Part shown: in pieces, positions 29,395-38,705 of the stretch | Position numbering within the stretch: the first letter of the stretch is position 1 | Layout of the letters: every line of letters starts with the position of its first letter | Assembly (NCBI RefSeq): GCF_008041935.1 | Contig: NZ_VKAC01000017.1 | Span: 1-64,000 of the forward strand | Length of the DNA stretch: 64,000 nt | Reading direction: 5' to 3' | Source of the DNA: Quadrisphaera setariae | GTDB taxonomy: Bacteria; Actinomycetota; Actinomycetes; Actinomycetales; Quadrisphaeraceae | The notes under the pieces: model-generated | Database searches by the model: none | The model's input: the letters and a program-made list of their open reading frames with translations, nothing else | What the model was told of the DNA's origin: nothing | Translations under genes and position numbers: made by a program

Positions 29395-30063
29395 TCAGGC
29401 CCGGCCGGACCCCGGGGACCCGGGGGCCTGTGGGGCGCCCGGCACCCAGGGGCGCCCGTGGGCGCCGTCGTGGACCACCGCACCCACCGGCGGCCGGCGC
29501 CGCGAGCGCGGCGGGTCCGGTGCGGGGTGGCCGAGGACGACGGCCGCCGTCAGCCGCTGCGGGTCGGGCACGCCGAAGGCCTCGCGCACCCGGGGCCAGC
29601 GGCGGGGCGGTACGCCCACCAGGCACCCGCCCAGACCGGCGTCGACGGCGGCCAGCAGCACGAGCAGCCCCGAGGCGCCGGCGTCGACGTCCCACCACGG
29701 CACGGGCCACGCGGAGGCGTCGGAGGGGTCCGGGCCCAGGTCGGGCCGGGCCCGCTGCTTGTCCGGGCGGGCGTACCGCTCCACGTAGGCGCTCGGGTCG
29801 GACAGGCACACCACCACGGCCGGAGCGGTCATCACGCCGGTCAGCCAGGCGTCGGGGGCGTCGACGTCGTCGCTGGTCGCCCGCCAGAACCGGTCCCGGT
29901 CACCGCTGGTGGTGACCACCAGCAGCGACCTGCCCTGCGAGCCCCCGGCCGTCGGGCCGCTCACCCCGGCGGCCACCACCGCGTCGAGCACCCGGCGGTC
30001 CACCGGCTCGTCGGTGAACCGGCGCACGGCCCTGCGGCGCCGCAGCACCTCGTCCAGCTCCAC
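29395..30063 (-). CDS. Nitroreductase-family (FMN-dependent) oxidoreductase
   Basis: 222 residues. It starts MELDEVLRRRRAVRRF, the standard FMN-phosphate-binding R-R-x-x-R pattern of nitroreductases, and continues with GPTAGGSQGRSLLVV. The AGASGLLVLLAAVDAGLGGC segment and the VLGHP near 190 complete the family core. The last 40 residues are Pro/Arg-rich and non-conserved. The substrate is unknown. The GTG at 30063 has CAGGGT 7 nt upstream, a weak -10-like hexamer, and no ribosome binding site. Confidence 0.88.
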   Translation of the reverse strand: MELDEVLRRRRAVRRFTDEPVDRRVLDAVVAAGVSGPTAGGSQGRSLLVVTTSGDRDRFWRATSDDVDAPDAWLTGVMTAPAVVVCLSDPSAYVERYARPDKQRARPDLGPDPSDASAWPVPWWDVDAGASGLLVLLAAVDAGLGGCLVGVPPRRWPRVREAFGVPDPQRLTAAVVLGHPAPDPPRSRRRPPVGAVVHDGAHGRPWVPGAPQAPGSPGSGRA

Positions 30064-30138
30064 GCACCCGACCCTGCCACCCGCCGGGGCGTCCAGCGGG
30101 CTCGCACCGGTCGCCCTCCGCGACCGTCGCGCGGCGAC

Positions 30139-30144
30139 TAGCCT
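30139..30144 (+). promoter_or_regulatory. -10 element TAGCCT for the Pat-like gene
   Basis: TAGCCT ends 7 nt upstream of the GTG at 30152, again without a ribosome binding site. It lies in the 88-bp divergent gap shared with the nitroreductase. Confidence 0.6.
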
Positions 30145-30151
30145 TCACACC

Positions 30152-32860
30152 GTGTCACCCACCCACCCCGCGTGGACGCGCGCGTGGGAGGCGGACGTCG
30201 TCCTGAGGGACGGCGGCGCGGCGCACATCCGGCCGATCCTCCCCGCCGACGCCGACGCGCTGCAGGCCTTCCACGTGGCGCAGTCGCCGCGCTCGACGTA
30301 CCTGCGCTTCTTCGCCCCCATGCCGCGGCTGTCCCCCCGTGACCTGGCCCGCTTCACCACGGTCGACCACCACGACCGGGTGGCGCTGGTCGTGCTGGTC
30401 GGTGAGGCGATCATCGGCGTCGGCAGGTACGACCGGGTCGCGGACGGCGTGGCCGAGGTGGCCTTCAACGTCTCCGACGCGCACCAGGGCCGCGGCGTCG
30501 GCTCGGTGCTGCTGGAGCACCTCGTGGTGGCCGCGCGCGAGCAGGGCCTCACCCGGTTCGTGGCGGAGGTGCTGCCCGAGAACCGCAAGATGCTCGACGT
30601 CTTCGCCGAGGCCGGCTTCGCCACCACCCGCGCCGTCGAGGACGGCGTCGTGATGCTCACCGTGGACATCACCCCGACCGACCGCTCGCGCGAGGTCATG
30701 GAGGCGCGGGAGCACCGCGCCGAGTCGGAGAGCCTGCGCCGGCTGCTGCACCCCCGCTCGGTGGTCGTGGTGGGCGCCGGCCGCCGGCCGGGCTCGGTGG
30801 GGGGCCGGCTGCTCGCCGACCTCGTCGGCGGCGACTTCGCCGGGGCCGTGCACGTGGTGCACCCCGAGGCCGACGTCGTGCGCGGCGTGCCGGCGGTCCG
30901 CTCCCTCGCCGACGTCCCCGGGCCGGTGGACCTCGCCGTGGTCGCCGTGCCCGCCGGGTCCGTCAACGGGGTGGTCGCCGAGCTGGCGCAGCTGGACGTG
31001 CGCGGTCTCGTGGTGGTCTCCAGCGGTTTCGCCGAGGTCGACGAGGCGGGGCTGGCCCGCCAGCGCGAGCTGCTGCGCCTGGCGCGCGTGCACGGGATGC
31101 GCCTGGTGGGTCCGACGTCCTTCGGGATCATCAACACCGACCCCGAGGTCCGCCTCAACGCCTCCCTCGCCCCGGTCGTGCCGCCACCGGGCGGCCTGGG
31201 GCTGTTCAGCCAGTCCGGCGCCCTGGGCGTCGCCGTCCTGGACGCCGCGAACCGCCGCGGTCTGGGCGTGTCCACCTTCGTCTCGGCGGGCAACCGCGCC
31301 GACGTCTCCGGCAACGACTGCATGCAGTACTGGCAGGACGACCCCGCCACCACGGTGGTCGGGCTGTACCTGGAGAGCGTCGGCAACCCCCGCAAGTTCT
31401 CCCGCGTCGCGCGGGGCCTGGCCCGCAGCAAGCCCGTCGTCGTCGTGAAGTCCGGCGTCAGCTCCTTCACCGTGCCGCCGGGGCACGCCGTGCGGGAGAC
31501 CCGCGCACCCCGCGAGGCCCTGGACGCCATGCTGCGCCAGGCCGGCGTCATCCGCGTGGACAACGTCCACCAGCTCTTCGACGTCGCGCAGCTGCTGCAG
31601 ACCCAGCCGCTCCCGGCGGGGGAGCGGGTGGGCGTGGTGGCCAACTCCGGCGCGCTCGCGGCGCTGGCGGCGGAGGCGGCCGTCTCCTGGGGCCTGGACG
31701 TGGCGGACCCGGTGGTCGTCGCCCCCGAGGCCGACGCCTCCGAGGTGAGGGGCGCGCTGGAGCGCGTCTTCACCGACCCCGACGTCGACGTGGTGGTCGC
31801 CTGCCTCATCCCCCCGGTCGCCGAGGTCGACCAGGAGGTGGTCACGGCCCTGCAGGAGGTCGCCGCAGCCGCGGGCAAGCCGTGCGCGGCGTGCCTGGTG
31901 GCCCTGGTGGGAGGCGGTGCGGAGCCGACCCGCACGCTGCACCCCACCGCCGGGCACGAGGACGACGACGGCGCCCCCCGGCCGCCGGCGGCGGCGCTGC
32001 CCGTCTACACCACCCCCGAGGACGCGGTCCGCTCCCTGGCCGCGGTGGTCCGCTACGCCGCGTGGCGCCGGCGCGACCCGGGCGCTCGCGTGGCCCCTGC
32101 CGGGACCGACGCGCGCGCCGCGCGGGCGCTGGTGGAGTCGCTGCTGGCGGGTCGCACCCCCGACGACCCGCCGCTGCGGCTGGAGCAGGAGGAGGTCAGC
32201 GCCCTGCTGGCCTGCTACGGCGTGCAGCTGTGGCCCGTGGTGACGGTCCGCTCGGCCGACGAGGCCGTGCGGGCTGCGGACCGGGTGGGCTGGCCCGTGG
32301 TGGTCAAGGCCACCGAGCGCCACCTGCGCCACCCCGGGCTGGGCGGCGTGCGCCTGGACGTGACCGACGCCCGCGAGCTGCGCGCCCACGTCGAGGCGAT
32401 GCTCGCCGGGCCCGCCGGCAGCGGCGGTGGCCCGGCCCCCGCCCTGCTCGTGCAGGCCATGGCCCCCTCCGGCATCTCCGTGCTGGTGCGGACCCTGGAG
32501 GACCCGCTGTTCGGGCCGCTGGTCTCCTTCGGCCTGGCCGGGGACACGACGGTGCTGCTCGGGGACGTCTCCCACCGCATCCCACCGCTGACCGACGTCG
32601 ACGTCGTGGACCTGGTCCGCACGCTGCGCGCGGCACCGCGCCTGTTCGGCTACATGGGCACCCCGGCCGTGGACGTCGGGGCCCTGGAGGACCTGCTGGC
32701 CCGGATCTCGGTGATGGCGGACGACCTGCCCGAGGTGTTCTCCAGCGAGCTCTCCCCGGTGCAGGTGGCCGAGCGCGGCCTCGCCGTGCTGGGGGCGCAG
32801 GTCGAGCTGGCGGTGCCGGTCGGCCGGTCCGACGCCGGCCGGCGGGTGCTGCCGGCCTGA
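30152..32860 (+). CDS. GNAT / NDP-forming acyl-CoA synthetase fusion, Pat-type protein lysine acetyltransferase
   Basis: 902 residues. The N-terminal GNAT domain spans about 20-185 (CoA loop NVSDAHQGRGVGSVLLEHLV). It is joined to a full ADP-forming acyl-CoA synthetase architecture: a CoA-binding Rossmann domain from about 200 (LHPRSVVVVGAGRRPGSVGG), two succinyl-CoA-ligase-like domains, and an ATP-grasp domain from about 660 (LACYGVQLWPVV, then DRVGWPVVVKATE). This layout is that of Pat enzymes that acetylate AMP-forming acyl-CoA synthetases, in the order with GNAT first known from Streptomyces. The usual SHTGS-type phospho-histidine motif of active synthetases is not seen; the matching stretch reads GHAVRETRAP. 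The synthetase part may therefore only sense ligands. Confidence 0.88.
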   Translation: MSPTHPAWTRAWEADVVLRDGGAAHIRPILPADADALQAFHVAQSPRSTYLRFFAPMPRLSPRDLARFTTVDHHDRVALVVLVGEAIIGVGRYDRVADGVAEVAFNVSDAHQGRGVGSVLLEHLVVAAREQGLTRFVAEVLPENRKMLDVFAEAGFATTRAVEDGVVMLTVDITPTDRSREVMEAREHRAESESLRRLLHPRSVVVVGAGRRPGSVGGRLLADLVGGDFAGAVHVVHPEADVVRGVPAVRSLADVPGPVDLAVVAVPAGSVNGVVAELAQLDVRGLVVVSSGFAEVDEAGLARQRELLRLARVHGMRLVGPTSFGIINTDPEVRLNASLAPVVPPPGGLGLFSQSGALGVAVLDAANRRGLGVSTFVSAGNRADVSGNDCMQYWQDDPATTVVGLYLESVGNPRKFSRVARGLARSKPVVVVKSGVSSFTVPPGHAVRETRAPREALDAMLRQAGVIRVDNVHQLFDVAQLLQTQPLPAGERVGVVANSGALAALAAEAAVSWGLDVADPVVVAPEADASEVRGALERVFTDPDVDVVVACLIPPVAEVDQEVVTALQEVAAAAGKPCAACLVALVGGGAEPTRTLHPTAGHEDDDGAPRPPAAALPVYTTPEDAVRSLAAVVRYAAWRRRDPGARVAPAGTDARAARALVESLLAGRTPDDPPLRLEQEEVSALLACYGVQLWPVVTVRSADEAVRAADRVGWPVVVKATERHLRHPGLGGVRLDVTDARELRAHVEAMLAGPAGSGGGPAPALLVQAMAPSGISVLVRTLEDPLFGPLVSFGLAGDTTVLLGDVSHRIPPLTDVDVVDLVRTLRAAPRLFGYMGTPAVDVGALEDLLARISVMADDLPEVFSSELSPVQVAERGLAVLGAQVELAVPVGRSDAGRRVLPA

Positions 32861-32889
32861 CGTCGGACCCCGGTGGGAGGATGGACGGC

Positions 32890-33585
32890 GTGTGGGGTGG
32901 TGACGGCGCCGGCAGACGGCGATCAGAGGCGGTCGAGGGCGTCCTGGGGAGCGCGCAGCCCAGCGCGCCCGCGGCGCCCGCCTGGCGCAGCGAGGGGCCG
33001 CGCGAGCCCGAGCGCCTGCCGGACGAGCTCGTCGTCGAGCTGGAGCAGACCGGGTACTACCCGCAGCTGCTCGCCGACGTGGTGCTGCAGTCGCTCGCGG
33101 GCGAGCCGCTCGTGGACGCCCTCGTGCACCTCGAGACCACGTTCGACGCCGACGCGGTGCGGCGCCACGTCACGGTGCTCGCCCTGACCGCCACCCGGCT
33201 GGTCACGGCCCACGTGGACGACCACGACCCGCCCGAGACCGGCGGGGCCCCGGTGGCCGTGGCGTCCTCGGAGTCCGTGCCCCTGCACGACGTGCGCTCC
33301 GTGGTGGTCGGCCACCGCGTCACGGCGCCCGAGCGCCACCGCCCGGGCGCCGCCCCGCAGGAGCTGACCCTCACGGTGGCCTGGGGGACGCTGAGCCGCC
33401 TCGACGTCGAGCCCGCCACCTGCGGTGACCCCGAGTGCGAGGCCGACCACGGCTACACCGGCACGATGACCGCCGACGACGTCTCGCTGCGGATCAGCGC
33501 CGACGCCGAGGGGGAGGCCGCCGTGCTCGCCGCCCGGCGCTTCGCGCGCAGCCTCACCCGCGCCACGCGGGCCCCGCGCCCGTGA
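32890..33585 (+). CDS. DUF5998-like protein
   Basis: 231 residues from the GTG at 32890. An ATG at 32881 is in frame but has its only purine tract directly against it. The GTG has GAGGAT 7 nt upstream, as do other leaderless starts here. The core (LPDELVVELEQTGYYPQLLA to the end) is mixed alpha/beta. It contains a CGDPECEADHGYTG segment whose two Cys, with nearby acidic and His residues, could bind metal. Similar proteins precede alkaline-phosphatase-like genes in actinobacteria. The function is unknown. It is 10 bp upstream of the phosphodiesterase gene. Confidence 0.72.
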   Translation: MWGGDGAGRRRSEAVEGVLGSAQPSAPAAPAWRSEGPREPERLPDELVVELEQTGYYPQLLADVVLQSLAGEPLVDALVHLETTFDADAVRRHVTVLALTATRLVTAHVDDHDPPETGGAPVAVASSESVPLHDVRSVVVGHRVTAPERHRPGAAPQELTLTVAWGTLSRLDVEPATCGDPECEADHGYTGTMTADDVSLRISADAEGEAAVLAARRFARSLTRATRAPRP

Positions 33586-33595
33586 CGGTCCCGGA

Positions 33596-34837
33596 GTGAG
33601 CGCCGGGGGACTGCCGGACCAGGAGGCGCAGGGCGCCCTGGCGGACGTCCTGCCCGCCGTCGCGGACCTCCTGGGGGCCCCGGTGCGCGAGGAGCCGCCT
33701 CCGCTGGCCTCAGCGCTGCGCGAGGCCCACGACGGCGTGCAGCAGGTCTGCGTGCTCCTCGTCGACGGCCTGGGCGCGCGGCTGCTGGCCTCCCGGGGCG
33801 GCCACGCGCCCCGGATGCGCTCCATGACGGCTGCCGCTGGCGCGCCCGGCGCCGCGGTGGTCGCCGCGGGCTACCCCTCGACCACCGCCACCTCCACCGC
33901 CTCGATCGGCACCGGCCTCCACCCGGGCCAGCACGGCGTGCTCGGCTACCAGGTGCGCGACCCCGCCACCGGGGTGCTGTTCAACGAGCTCTCCTGGGAG
34001 ACCGCTCCCGGTGCCGGAGCCCGGGGAGCCGGTGCGGCCGGCGCACCTCCGCCCGACCCCCGCCGCTGGCAGCCGCACCCCACCGTCTTCGAGCACCTCG
34101 CCGCCGCGGGCGCTGCGGTGACCCGGGTGGGACCCGGCTTCTTCGACGGCTCCGGCCTCACCGAGGCCACCTCCCGCGGCGGGAGGTTCCGCGCCGCCAG
34201 CGCCCTGCCGGCCCGCGTGGAGGCGGGGCTGGGCGCCCTGAGGTCCGCGGCCCGCGACCGCACCCGCGCGCTGGTCCACGTCTACTGGGGCGACCTCGAC
34301 AAGGCCGGCCACACCCACGGCTGGTCGTCGCCCCAGTGGTCCGACGAGCTGGAGCGCGTCGACGCCGCCGTCGCCGACCTCGTGGCCGGGCTGCCGCCGA
34401 GCGCGGTGCTGCTGGTCACCGGCGACCACGGCATGGTCGACGTCCCCGACGACGCGCGCTGGGACGTCGCCGCCGACCCCGAGCTGGCGGCCGGGGTGGA
34501 GGTGGTGGCCGGTGAGCCGCGCGCCCCGCAGCTGCACTGCACCCCCGGTGCCGTCCCCGACGTGCTGGCCGCCTGGCGCGAGCGGCTCGGGCACGTGCTG
34601 GAGGTGGCCAGCCGCGAGGAGGCCGTCGAGGCCGGCTGGTTCGGTCCGCACGGCCTGGACGCGGCCGTCCTCGAGCGCGCCGGCGACGTGGTCGCCGCCG
34701 CGACGGCGGCGGCGTCCGTGCACGACAGCCGGGTCCAGAGGCCCGAGCTGGCAGGGCTGGTGGGCATGCACGGCGGTCGCACGCCCGAGGAGGTCCTCGT
34801 CCCGCTGCTGGTGGCGGGGAGCCCCCGCCGCCGCTGA
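33596..34837 (+). CDS. Alkaline-phosphatase-fold nucleotide pyrophosphatase/phosphodiesterase
   Basis: 413 residues. Metal-binding Asp57 is in VLLVDGLGARLL. The nucleophile Thr lies in YPSTTATSTASIGTG (about 93-107). Further metal ligands are in DLDKAGHTHGW, TGDHGMVDV and a late His in MHGG. This is the phosphodiesterase/NPP branch of the alkaline phosphatase superfamily, acting on nucleotide or phosphodiester bonds. No signal peptide is seen, so it is probably cytoplasmic. The GTG at 33596 has GACGGT 6 nt upstream (weak -10), although co-transcription with the DUF5998-like gene is equally likely. Confidence 0.9.
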   Translation: MSAGGLPDQEAQGALADVLPAVADLLGAPVREEPPPLASALREAHDGVQQVCVLLVDGLGARLLASRGGHAPRMRSMTAAAGAPGAAVVAAGYPSTTATSTASIGTGLHPGQHGVLGYQVRDPATGVLFNELSWETAPGAGARGAGAAGAPPPDPRRWQPHPTVFEHLAAAGAAVTRVGPGFFDGSGLTEATSRGGRFRAASALPARVEAGLGALRSAARDRTRALVHVYWGDLDKAGHTHGWSSPQWSDELERVDAAVADLVAGLPPSAVLLVTGDHGMVDVPDDARWDVAADPELAAGVEVVAGEPRAPQLHCTPGAVPDVLAAWRERLGHVLEVASREEAVEAGWFGPHGLDAAVLERAGDVVAAATAAASVHDSRVQRPELAGLVGMHGGRTPEEVLVPLLVAGSPRRR

Positions 34838-34879
34838 ACCCGCCGACCGCGACGACGGACCGCCCGGGAAGATGGGGTC

Positions 34880-35494
34880 GTGGCCGAGCTCGTCTTCTTC
34901 TCCGGGACCATGGACAGCGGGAAGTCGACCCTCGCCCTCCAGGTCGACCACAACCACCGCGCCCGCGGTCGCCGGGGGCTGCTGTTCACCCGGGACGACC
35001 GTGCCGGGGCCGACACCATCTCGAGCCGGCTGGGTCTGCGCCGACCGGCCCACGAGGTGACGTCCAGCACCGACTTCGAAGCGGAGGTGGCGCGCGCCGC
35101 CGCCGCCGGACCGATCGACTACCTCGTCTGCGACGAGGCGCAGTTCTACGGACCCGAGCAGGTGGAGCAGCTGGCCCGCGTCGTCGACGAGGCCGGGGTG
35201 GACGTGTACGCCTTCGGCATCACCAGCGACTTCCGCACCCGGCTCTTCCCCGGCAGCGCCCGCCTGGTGGAGCTGGCGGACCGGGTGCAGGTGCTGCAGG
35301 TCGAGGCGCTGTGCTGGTGCGGCGCCCGTGCCACCCACAACGCCCGCACCGTGGACGGCACGATGGTGGTGGAAGGTGAGCAGGTGGTCGTCGGCGACGT
35401 CTCGGCGGACGCCGGCGTCGTCGGCTACGAGGTGCTGTGCCGCCGCCACCACATGCGCCGCGAGACCGCGGCGGTCGCCGCCCGCAGCGACTGA
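34880..35494 (+). CDS. tdk: Thymidine kinase (type II)
   Basis: 204 residues. It phosphorylates thymidine to dTMP. The P-loop is GTMDSGKST at 9-17, and the DEAQFY motif at 85-90 carries the catalytic Glu. The thymidine-binding lasso follows. The zinc-binding residues are the Cys pair in CWCGA and CRRHH near the C-terminus. The GTG at 34880 has GAAGAT ending 6 nt upstream. Its 3' end is 24 bp from the end of sepH on the other strand. It provides the salvage route to dTMP, complementing dut further on. Confidence 0.94.
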   Translation: MAELVFFSGTMDSGKSTLALQVDHNHRARGRRGLLFTRDDRAGADTISSRLGLRRPAHEVTSSTDFEAEVARAAAAGPIDYLVCDEAQFYGPEQVEQLARVVDEAGVDVYAFGITSDFRTRLFPGSARLVELADRVQVLQVEALCWCGARATHNARTVDGTMVVEGEQVVVGDVSADAGVVGYEVLCRRHHMRRETAAVAARSD

Positions 35495-35537
35495 GGCTCC
35501 GTGGCCGCCGGGACGGGCTCAGTCCCGGCGCGGAGCC
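35495..35537. terminator. Shared terminator of tdk and sepH
   Basis: GGCTCCG (35495-35501) pairs with CGGAGCC (35531-35537), and inside it GCCGGGAC (35507-35514) pairs with GTCCCGGC (35522-35529). The hairpin starts at the tdk stop and covers the sepH stop codon and last codons, so one structure can end both convergent transcripts. Confidence 0.75.
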
Positions 35538-37306
35538 CCGAAGACGATCTCGTCCCAGCTCGGGACGCTGCGGCGCCGGCGCGCGGGCTGCTCGCCCGGG
35601 TCGTCGCCGTCGTGCTCGGGGTCCTCGACGCCTGAGGGCGCGGGGACGCTGCGCGACGGGGGCTGCCGCTCCTCGCCGTCCTCGTGGTCGCGCGACCCCT
35701 TCGGCGTGCTGGTCGGTGCCGGGGCCTTCGGGGGCGCTGCGGGAGCGGGGACCGGCGTCGGCTGGGTGTCGGCGCCGCGCCAGCGCTCCCGGCGGGTCAC
35801 CGGTTCACGGCGGAGCAGCTCACCGTCGAGGTCGGCGCCCCCGGGGGTCTCCCGAGGGCCCTCCTGCGCGGCGGGTGCCGCAGGTGCGGGCGTGACCCGC
35901 ACCGGCTCGGTGGGCGGGGGAGCGGGCACGAGGCCGAGCGAGGCCCGCGGCGCGCCGGGGGCCGGCGCCTCGTCGTCGGAGTCCTCGGTGGAGGAGTCCT
36001 CTCCCGGCCGCGGCAGCTGGAGGCCGCGCGGAGGCGTGACCATCCGCAGGCGCGCGCGCGCCCTGTCGACCTCCTCCTGCAGCTCCAGCGCATCGGGGTC
36101 GGCACCGGGGGGCAGGTCCAGCAGGGCGTTGAGGAGGTCGTCGTCCTCCTCGTCGTCCCACGGCTCGCCGTCGGGGCCGAGGTCCAGGGGGACCCGCCGG
36201 CCGCGGCGGTCGCGCAGCGCGTCGAGCAGGTCGAGGGTCCGCGAGGCGAGGTCGTCGGAGGGCGCGGCGCCCTCGGGCTGCGCGGACTCGGCGTCGTCGT
36301 CCTCGAGGGACGGGGGCGCTGGGAGGTCACCGGCCCGGGCCGCGGGCCCGGCGGTCTCGACGCTCGGGCCCGTCTCGGCCCCCCGGCGGTCCTCAGCGCC
36401 CCGGCCGGTCCCGCGGGGCTCGGTGGGCTCGGTGGGCTCCGCGCCCCCGGTGGTCCCACCGGCCTCGTCGTCGGCCGGCCCCACCGGACCGGGACGCGGT
36501 GCGGGCGAGGGCTCGAAGGTGACCGGCGGTGCGGACGTCGCCACGGAGCCCTCGGCGAGCGAGGCGCTCTGGCCGGTGGGGTGGGCGCTGCCCGACCCGT
36601 GCTCGTGACCGCCGTCCAGGCGGGCGTCCTCGGCCTCGACGTCGTAGACCCGCACCGCGGCGAGGCGGCGGCCGGTCGGGTCGTCCGAGGGGGCGGTGAG
36701 CCAGCGGGCCTCGTCGTCGAGGGGCTCCAGGACGCGGTTCGAGGGCGTGAAGGACCACTGCGCCGACCTGTCGCGGCCGGCGGCGCGGAAGGCCGCCTGG
36801 ACCGCCCAGCCGCCGTCGCGGCGCCACGCGTCCCAGGCGACCGTGCCCGGGTCGGCCCCGCGGGCCAGCAGCCGGGTGCGGACCGCGTCCTCCAGCGTCA
36901 GGCGGCCCGGGCCGCCGCGGACCACGGCGAGCTTGGCGAGGTCGGCGATGTGGGCGCGCTCGGCGAGCACCGGGCCCTCGTAGCGCTGCACCTGCTCCAG
37001 GGGCACGCCCGCGTCGGCGGCGACGTCAGCGGCGGTCTCCCCGGCGCGGATGCGGGCCTGGATGTCGCGCGGGCGCAGTGGCTCGCTCGCCGCCGGTTCC
37101 GGGCTGCTCGCCGGCCCCGCGCTGCGCACGGCGGCCTTGAGCCGCGAGCCCACGGGCAGGCGGAAGCGGCGGCCGTCGGGGGCCTCCAGCAGCAGCACCG
37201 AGGGGTCGGCCGGGTCGGCGCCGACCACCGACAGCTCGACCGGCGCCCCAGCACCAGCCGCTGCGGCGTCAGCGCTCCCCAGCGCCTCCTCCAGCCCGTC
37301 GCGCAC
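35519..37306 (-). CDS. sepH: SepH, FtsZ-interacting cell-division protein (DUF3071)
   Basis: 595 residues; the GTG at 37306 is preceded by GGGGAGG. The N-terminal DUF3071 domain (about 20-220) begins VELSVVGADPADPSVLLLEA. It contains the helix-turn-helix-like stretch RIRAGETAADVAADAGVPLE and the SAQWSF segment. A long acidic, Pro-rich disordered linker follows (about 220-570). The end, PSWDEIVFG, is the conserved SepH C-terminal peptide. SepH binds FtsZ and stabilises Z-rings in actinobacteria. The first 20 residues before the domain are extra. Confidence 0.93.
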   Translation of the reverse strand: MRDGLEEALGSADAAAAGAGAPVELSVVGADPADPSVLLLEAPDGRRFRLPVGSRLKAAVRSAGPASSPEPAASEPLRPRDIQARIRAGETAADVAADAGVPLEQVQRYEGPVLAERAHIADLAKLAVVRGGPGRLTLEDAVRTRLLARGADPGTVAWDAWRRDGGWAVQAAFRAAGRDRSAQWSFTPSNRVLEPLDDEARWLTAPSDDPTGRRLAAVRVYDVEAEDARLDGGHEHGSGSAHPTGQSASLAEGSVATSAPPVTFEPSPAPRPGPVGPADDEAGGTTGGAEPTEPTEPRGTGRGAEDRRGAETGPSVETAGPAARAGDLPAPPSLEDDDAESAQPEGAAPSDDLASRTLDLLDALRDRRGRRVPLDLGPDGEPWDDEEDDDLLNALLDLPPGADPDALELQEEVDRARARLRMVTPPRGLQLPRPGEDSSTEDSDDEAPAPGAPRASLGLVPAPPPTEPVRVTPAPAAPAAQEGPRETPGGADLDGELLRREPVTRRERWRGADTQPTPVPAPAAPPKAPAPTSTPKGSRDHEDGEERQPPSRSVPAPSGVEDPEHDGDDPGEQPARRRRSVPSWDEIVFGAPRRD

Positions 37307-37556
37307 CCGGCCTCCCCGTCTCCTCCGCCGGCGCCCTCGGCGCGGCGGTGCCGCGGCACCTGCCGCGGACCCCGAGCAGCCAGGGTGCCACCCGCGCTTC
37401 CCCCGCGTCGAGGCGCCGCGTCGGCCGCGCGCGGCGCCGTGCTGATCCCCTCCGGCGCCGGCCCGCCGACCAGGGCGCGGACGGCTCCGCCCGCCCGGGG
37501 CGGTCTGCGGGCGATCTCCGTGCGCCGTGCCGAGCGGCTCGGGGCAGGATGTCCGG

Positions 37557-38705
37557 GTGAGTGCCGAGACGTCCCCGAGCGCCCCGTACGACGCGCTCGT
37601 GCTGCTGTCCTTCGGGGGGCCCGAGGGCCCCGACGACGTGGTGCCGTTCCTGGAGAACGTCACCCGGGGCCGCGGCATCCCGCGCGAGCGCCTGGTGGAG
37701 GTGGGGGAGCACTACTTCGCCTTCGGCGGGCGCAGCCCCATCAACGACCAGAACAAGGAGCTGCTGGCGGCCCTGCGCGCCGAGCTGGACGCGCGCGGGC
37801 TCGACGGTCTGCCGCTGGTGTGGGGCAACCGCAACTGGGACCCGTACCTGACCGACACCCTGCGCGAGGCCCACGAGGCCGGCGCGCGCCGCGTGCTGGT
37901 GCTCACCACGAGCGCCTACGCCTCCTACTCCGGCTGCCGGCAGTACCGGGAGGACGTGGCCGCCTCCCTCATCGCCCTGGCCGGCGAGGGCCGTGCCCTG
38001 CGCGCCGACAAGGTCCGCCACTACTTCAACGCCCCCGGGTTCCTCGACGCGAACACCGACGCGGTGCTGGCGGCCCTGGACGAGCTCGACGACGACGTGC
38101 GCGCCGGCGCCCACCTGGTCTTCACCACGCACTCCATCCCCACCGGCATGGCCGAGGCCGCCGGCCCCGGCGGCGGCGCCTACGTGGCGCAGCACGAGGC
38201 CGTGCGCGCCGAGGTGGTGCGCCGGGTGGCCGAGCGCACCGGCGTGGAGCACCCCAGCGCCCTCGTGTACTGCTCCCGCTCGGGCCCGCCCAGCCAGCCG
38301 TGGCTGGAGCCCGACGTCAACGACCACCTCGAGGCCGTCAGCGCCGAGGGCGCACCGTCCGCCGTGGTCGCGCCGATCGGGTTCATCAGCGACCACATGG
38401 AGGTCAAGTACGACCTCGACACCGAGGCCGCCGAGACCGCCGAGGGGCTGGGGCTCCCGGTGGCGCGCGCGGCGACCGCCGGGGTGCACGCCGCCTTCGT
38501 GCGGTCCCTGGTCGACCTCGTGGTGGAGCGGGCCGCCGCCGAGCACGGAGAGGCTCCCCAGCGCGTCGCCGTGGGGCCGCTCGGCCCGAGCCACGACGTG
38601 TGCCCGGTCGGCTGCTGCCGCAACCTGCGCACGCCCGACAAGCCGGCCGCGTGCGGCGCGGACTGGACGGACCCGGCCGTCACCGCCCCCGGGGGCGGCG
38701 CATGA
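37557..38705 (+). CDS. hemH: Ferrochelatase (coproporphyrin III ferrochelatase type)
   Basis: 382 residues. It inserts Fe2+ into a porphyrin. Family motifs are [26 protein letters not shown], the active-site His in [10 protein letters not shown] (about 191), [20 protein letters not shown], and the acidic ligand in GFISDHMEV. The C-terminal cysteines CPVGCC and AACG (about 348-366) match the [2Fe-2S] ligands of actinobacterial enzymes. These act on coproporphyrin in the coproporphyrin-dependent haem pathway (also named cpfC). The GTG at 37557 has CAGGAT 6 nt upstream. The stop overlaps the next gene by 4 bp. Confidence 0.93.
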   Translation: MSAETSPSAPYDALVLLSFGGPEGPDDVVPFLENVTRGRGIPRERLVEVGEHYFAFGGRSPINDQNKELLAALRAELDARGLDGLPLVWGNRNWDPYLTDTLREAHEAGARRVLVLTTSAYASYSGCRQYREDVAASLIALAGEGRALRADKVRHYFNAPGFLDANTDAVLAALDELDDDVRAGAHLVFTTHSIPTGMAEAAGPGGGAYVAQHEAVRAEVVRRVAERTGVEHPSALVYCSRSGPPSQPWLEPDVNDHLEAVSAEGAPSAVVAPIGFISDHMEVKYDLDTEAAETAEGLGLPVARAATAGVHAAFVRSLVDLVVERAAAEHGEAPQRVAVGPLGPSHDVCPVGCCRNLRTPDKPAACGADWTDPAVTAPGGGA

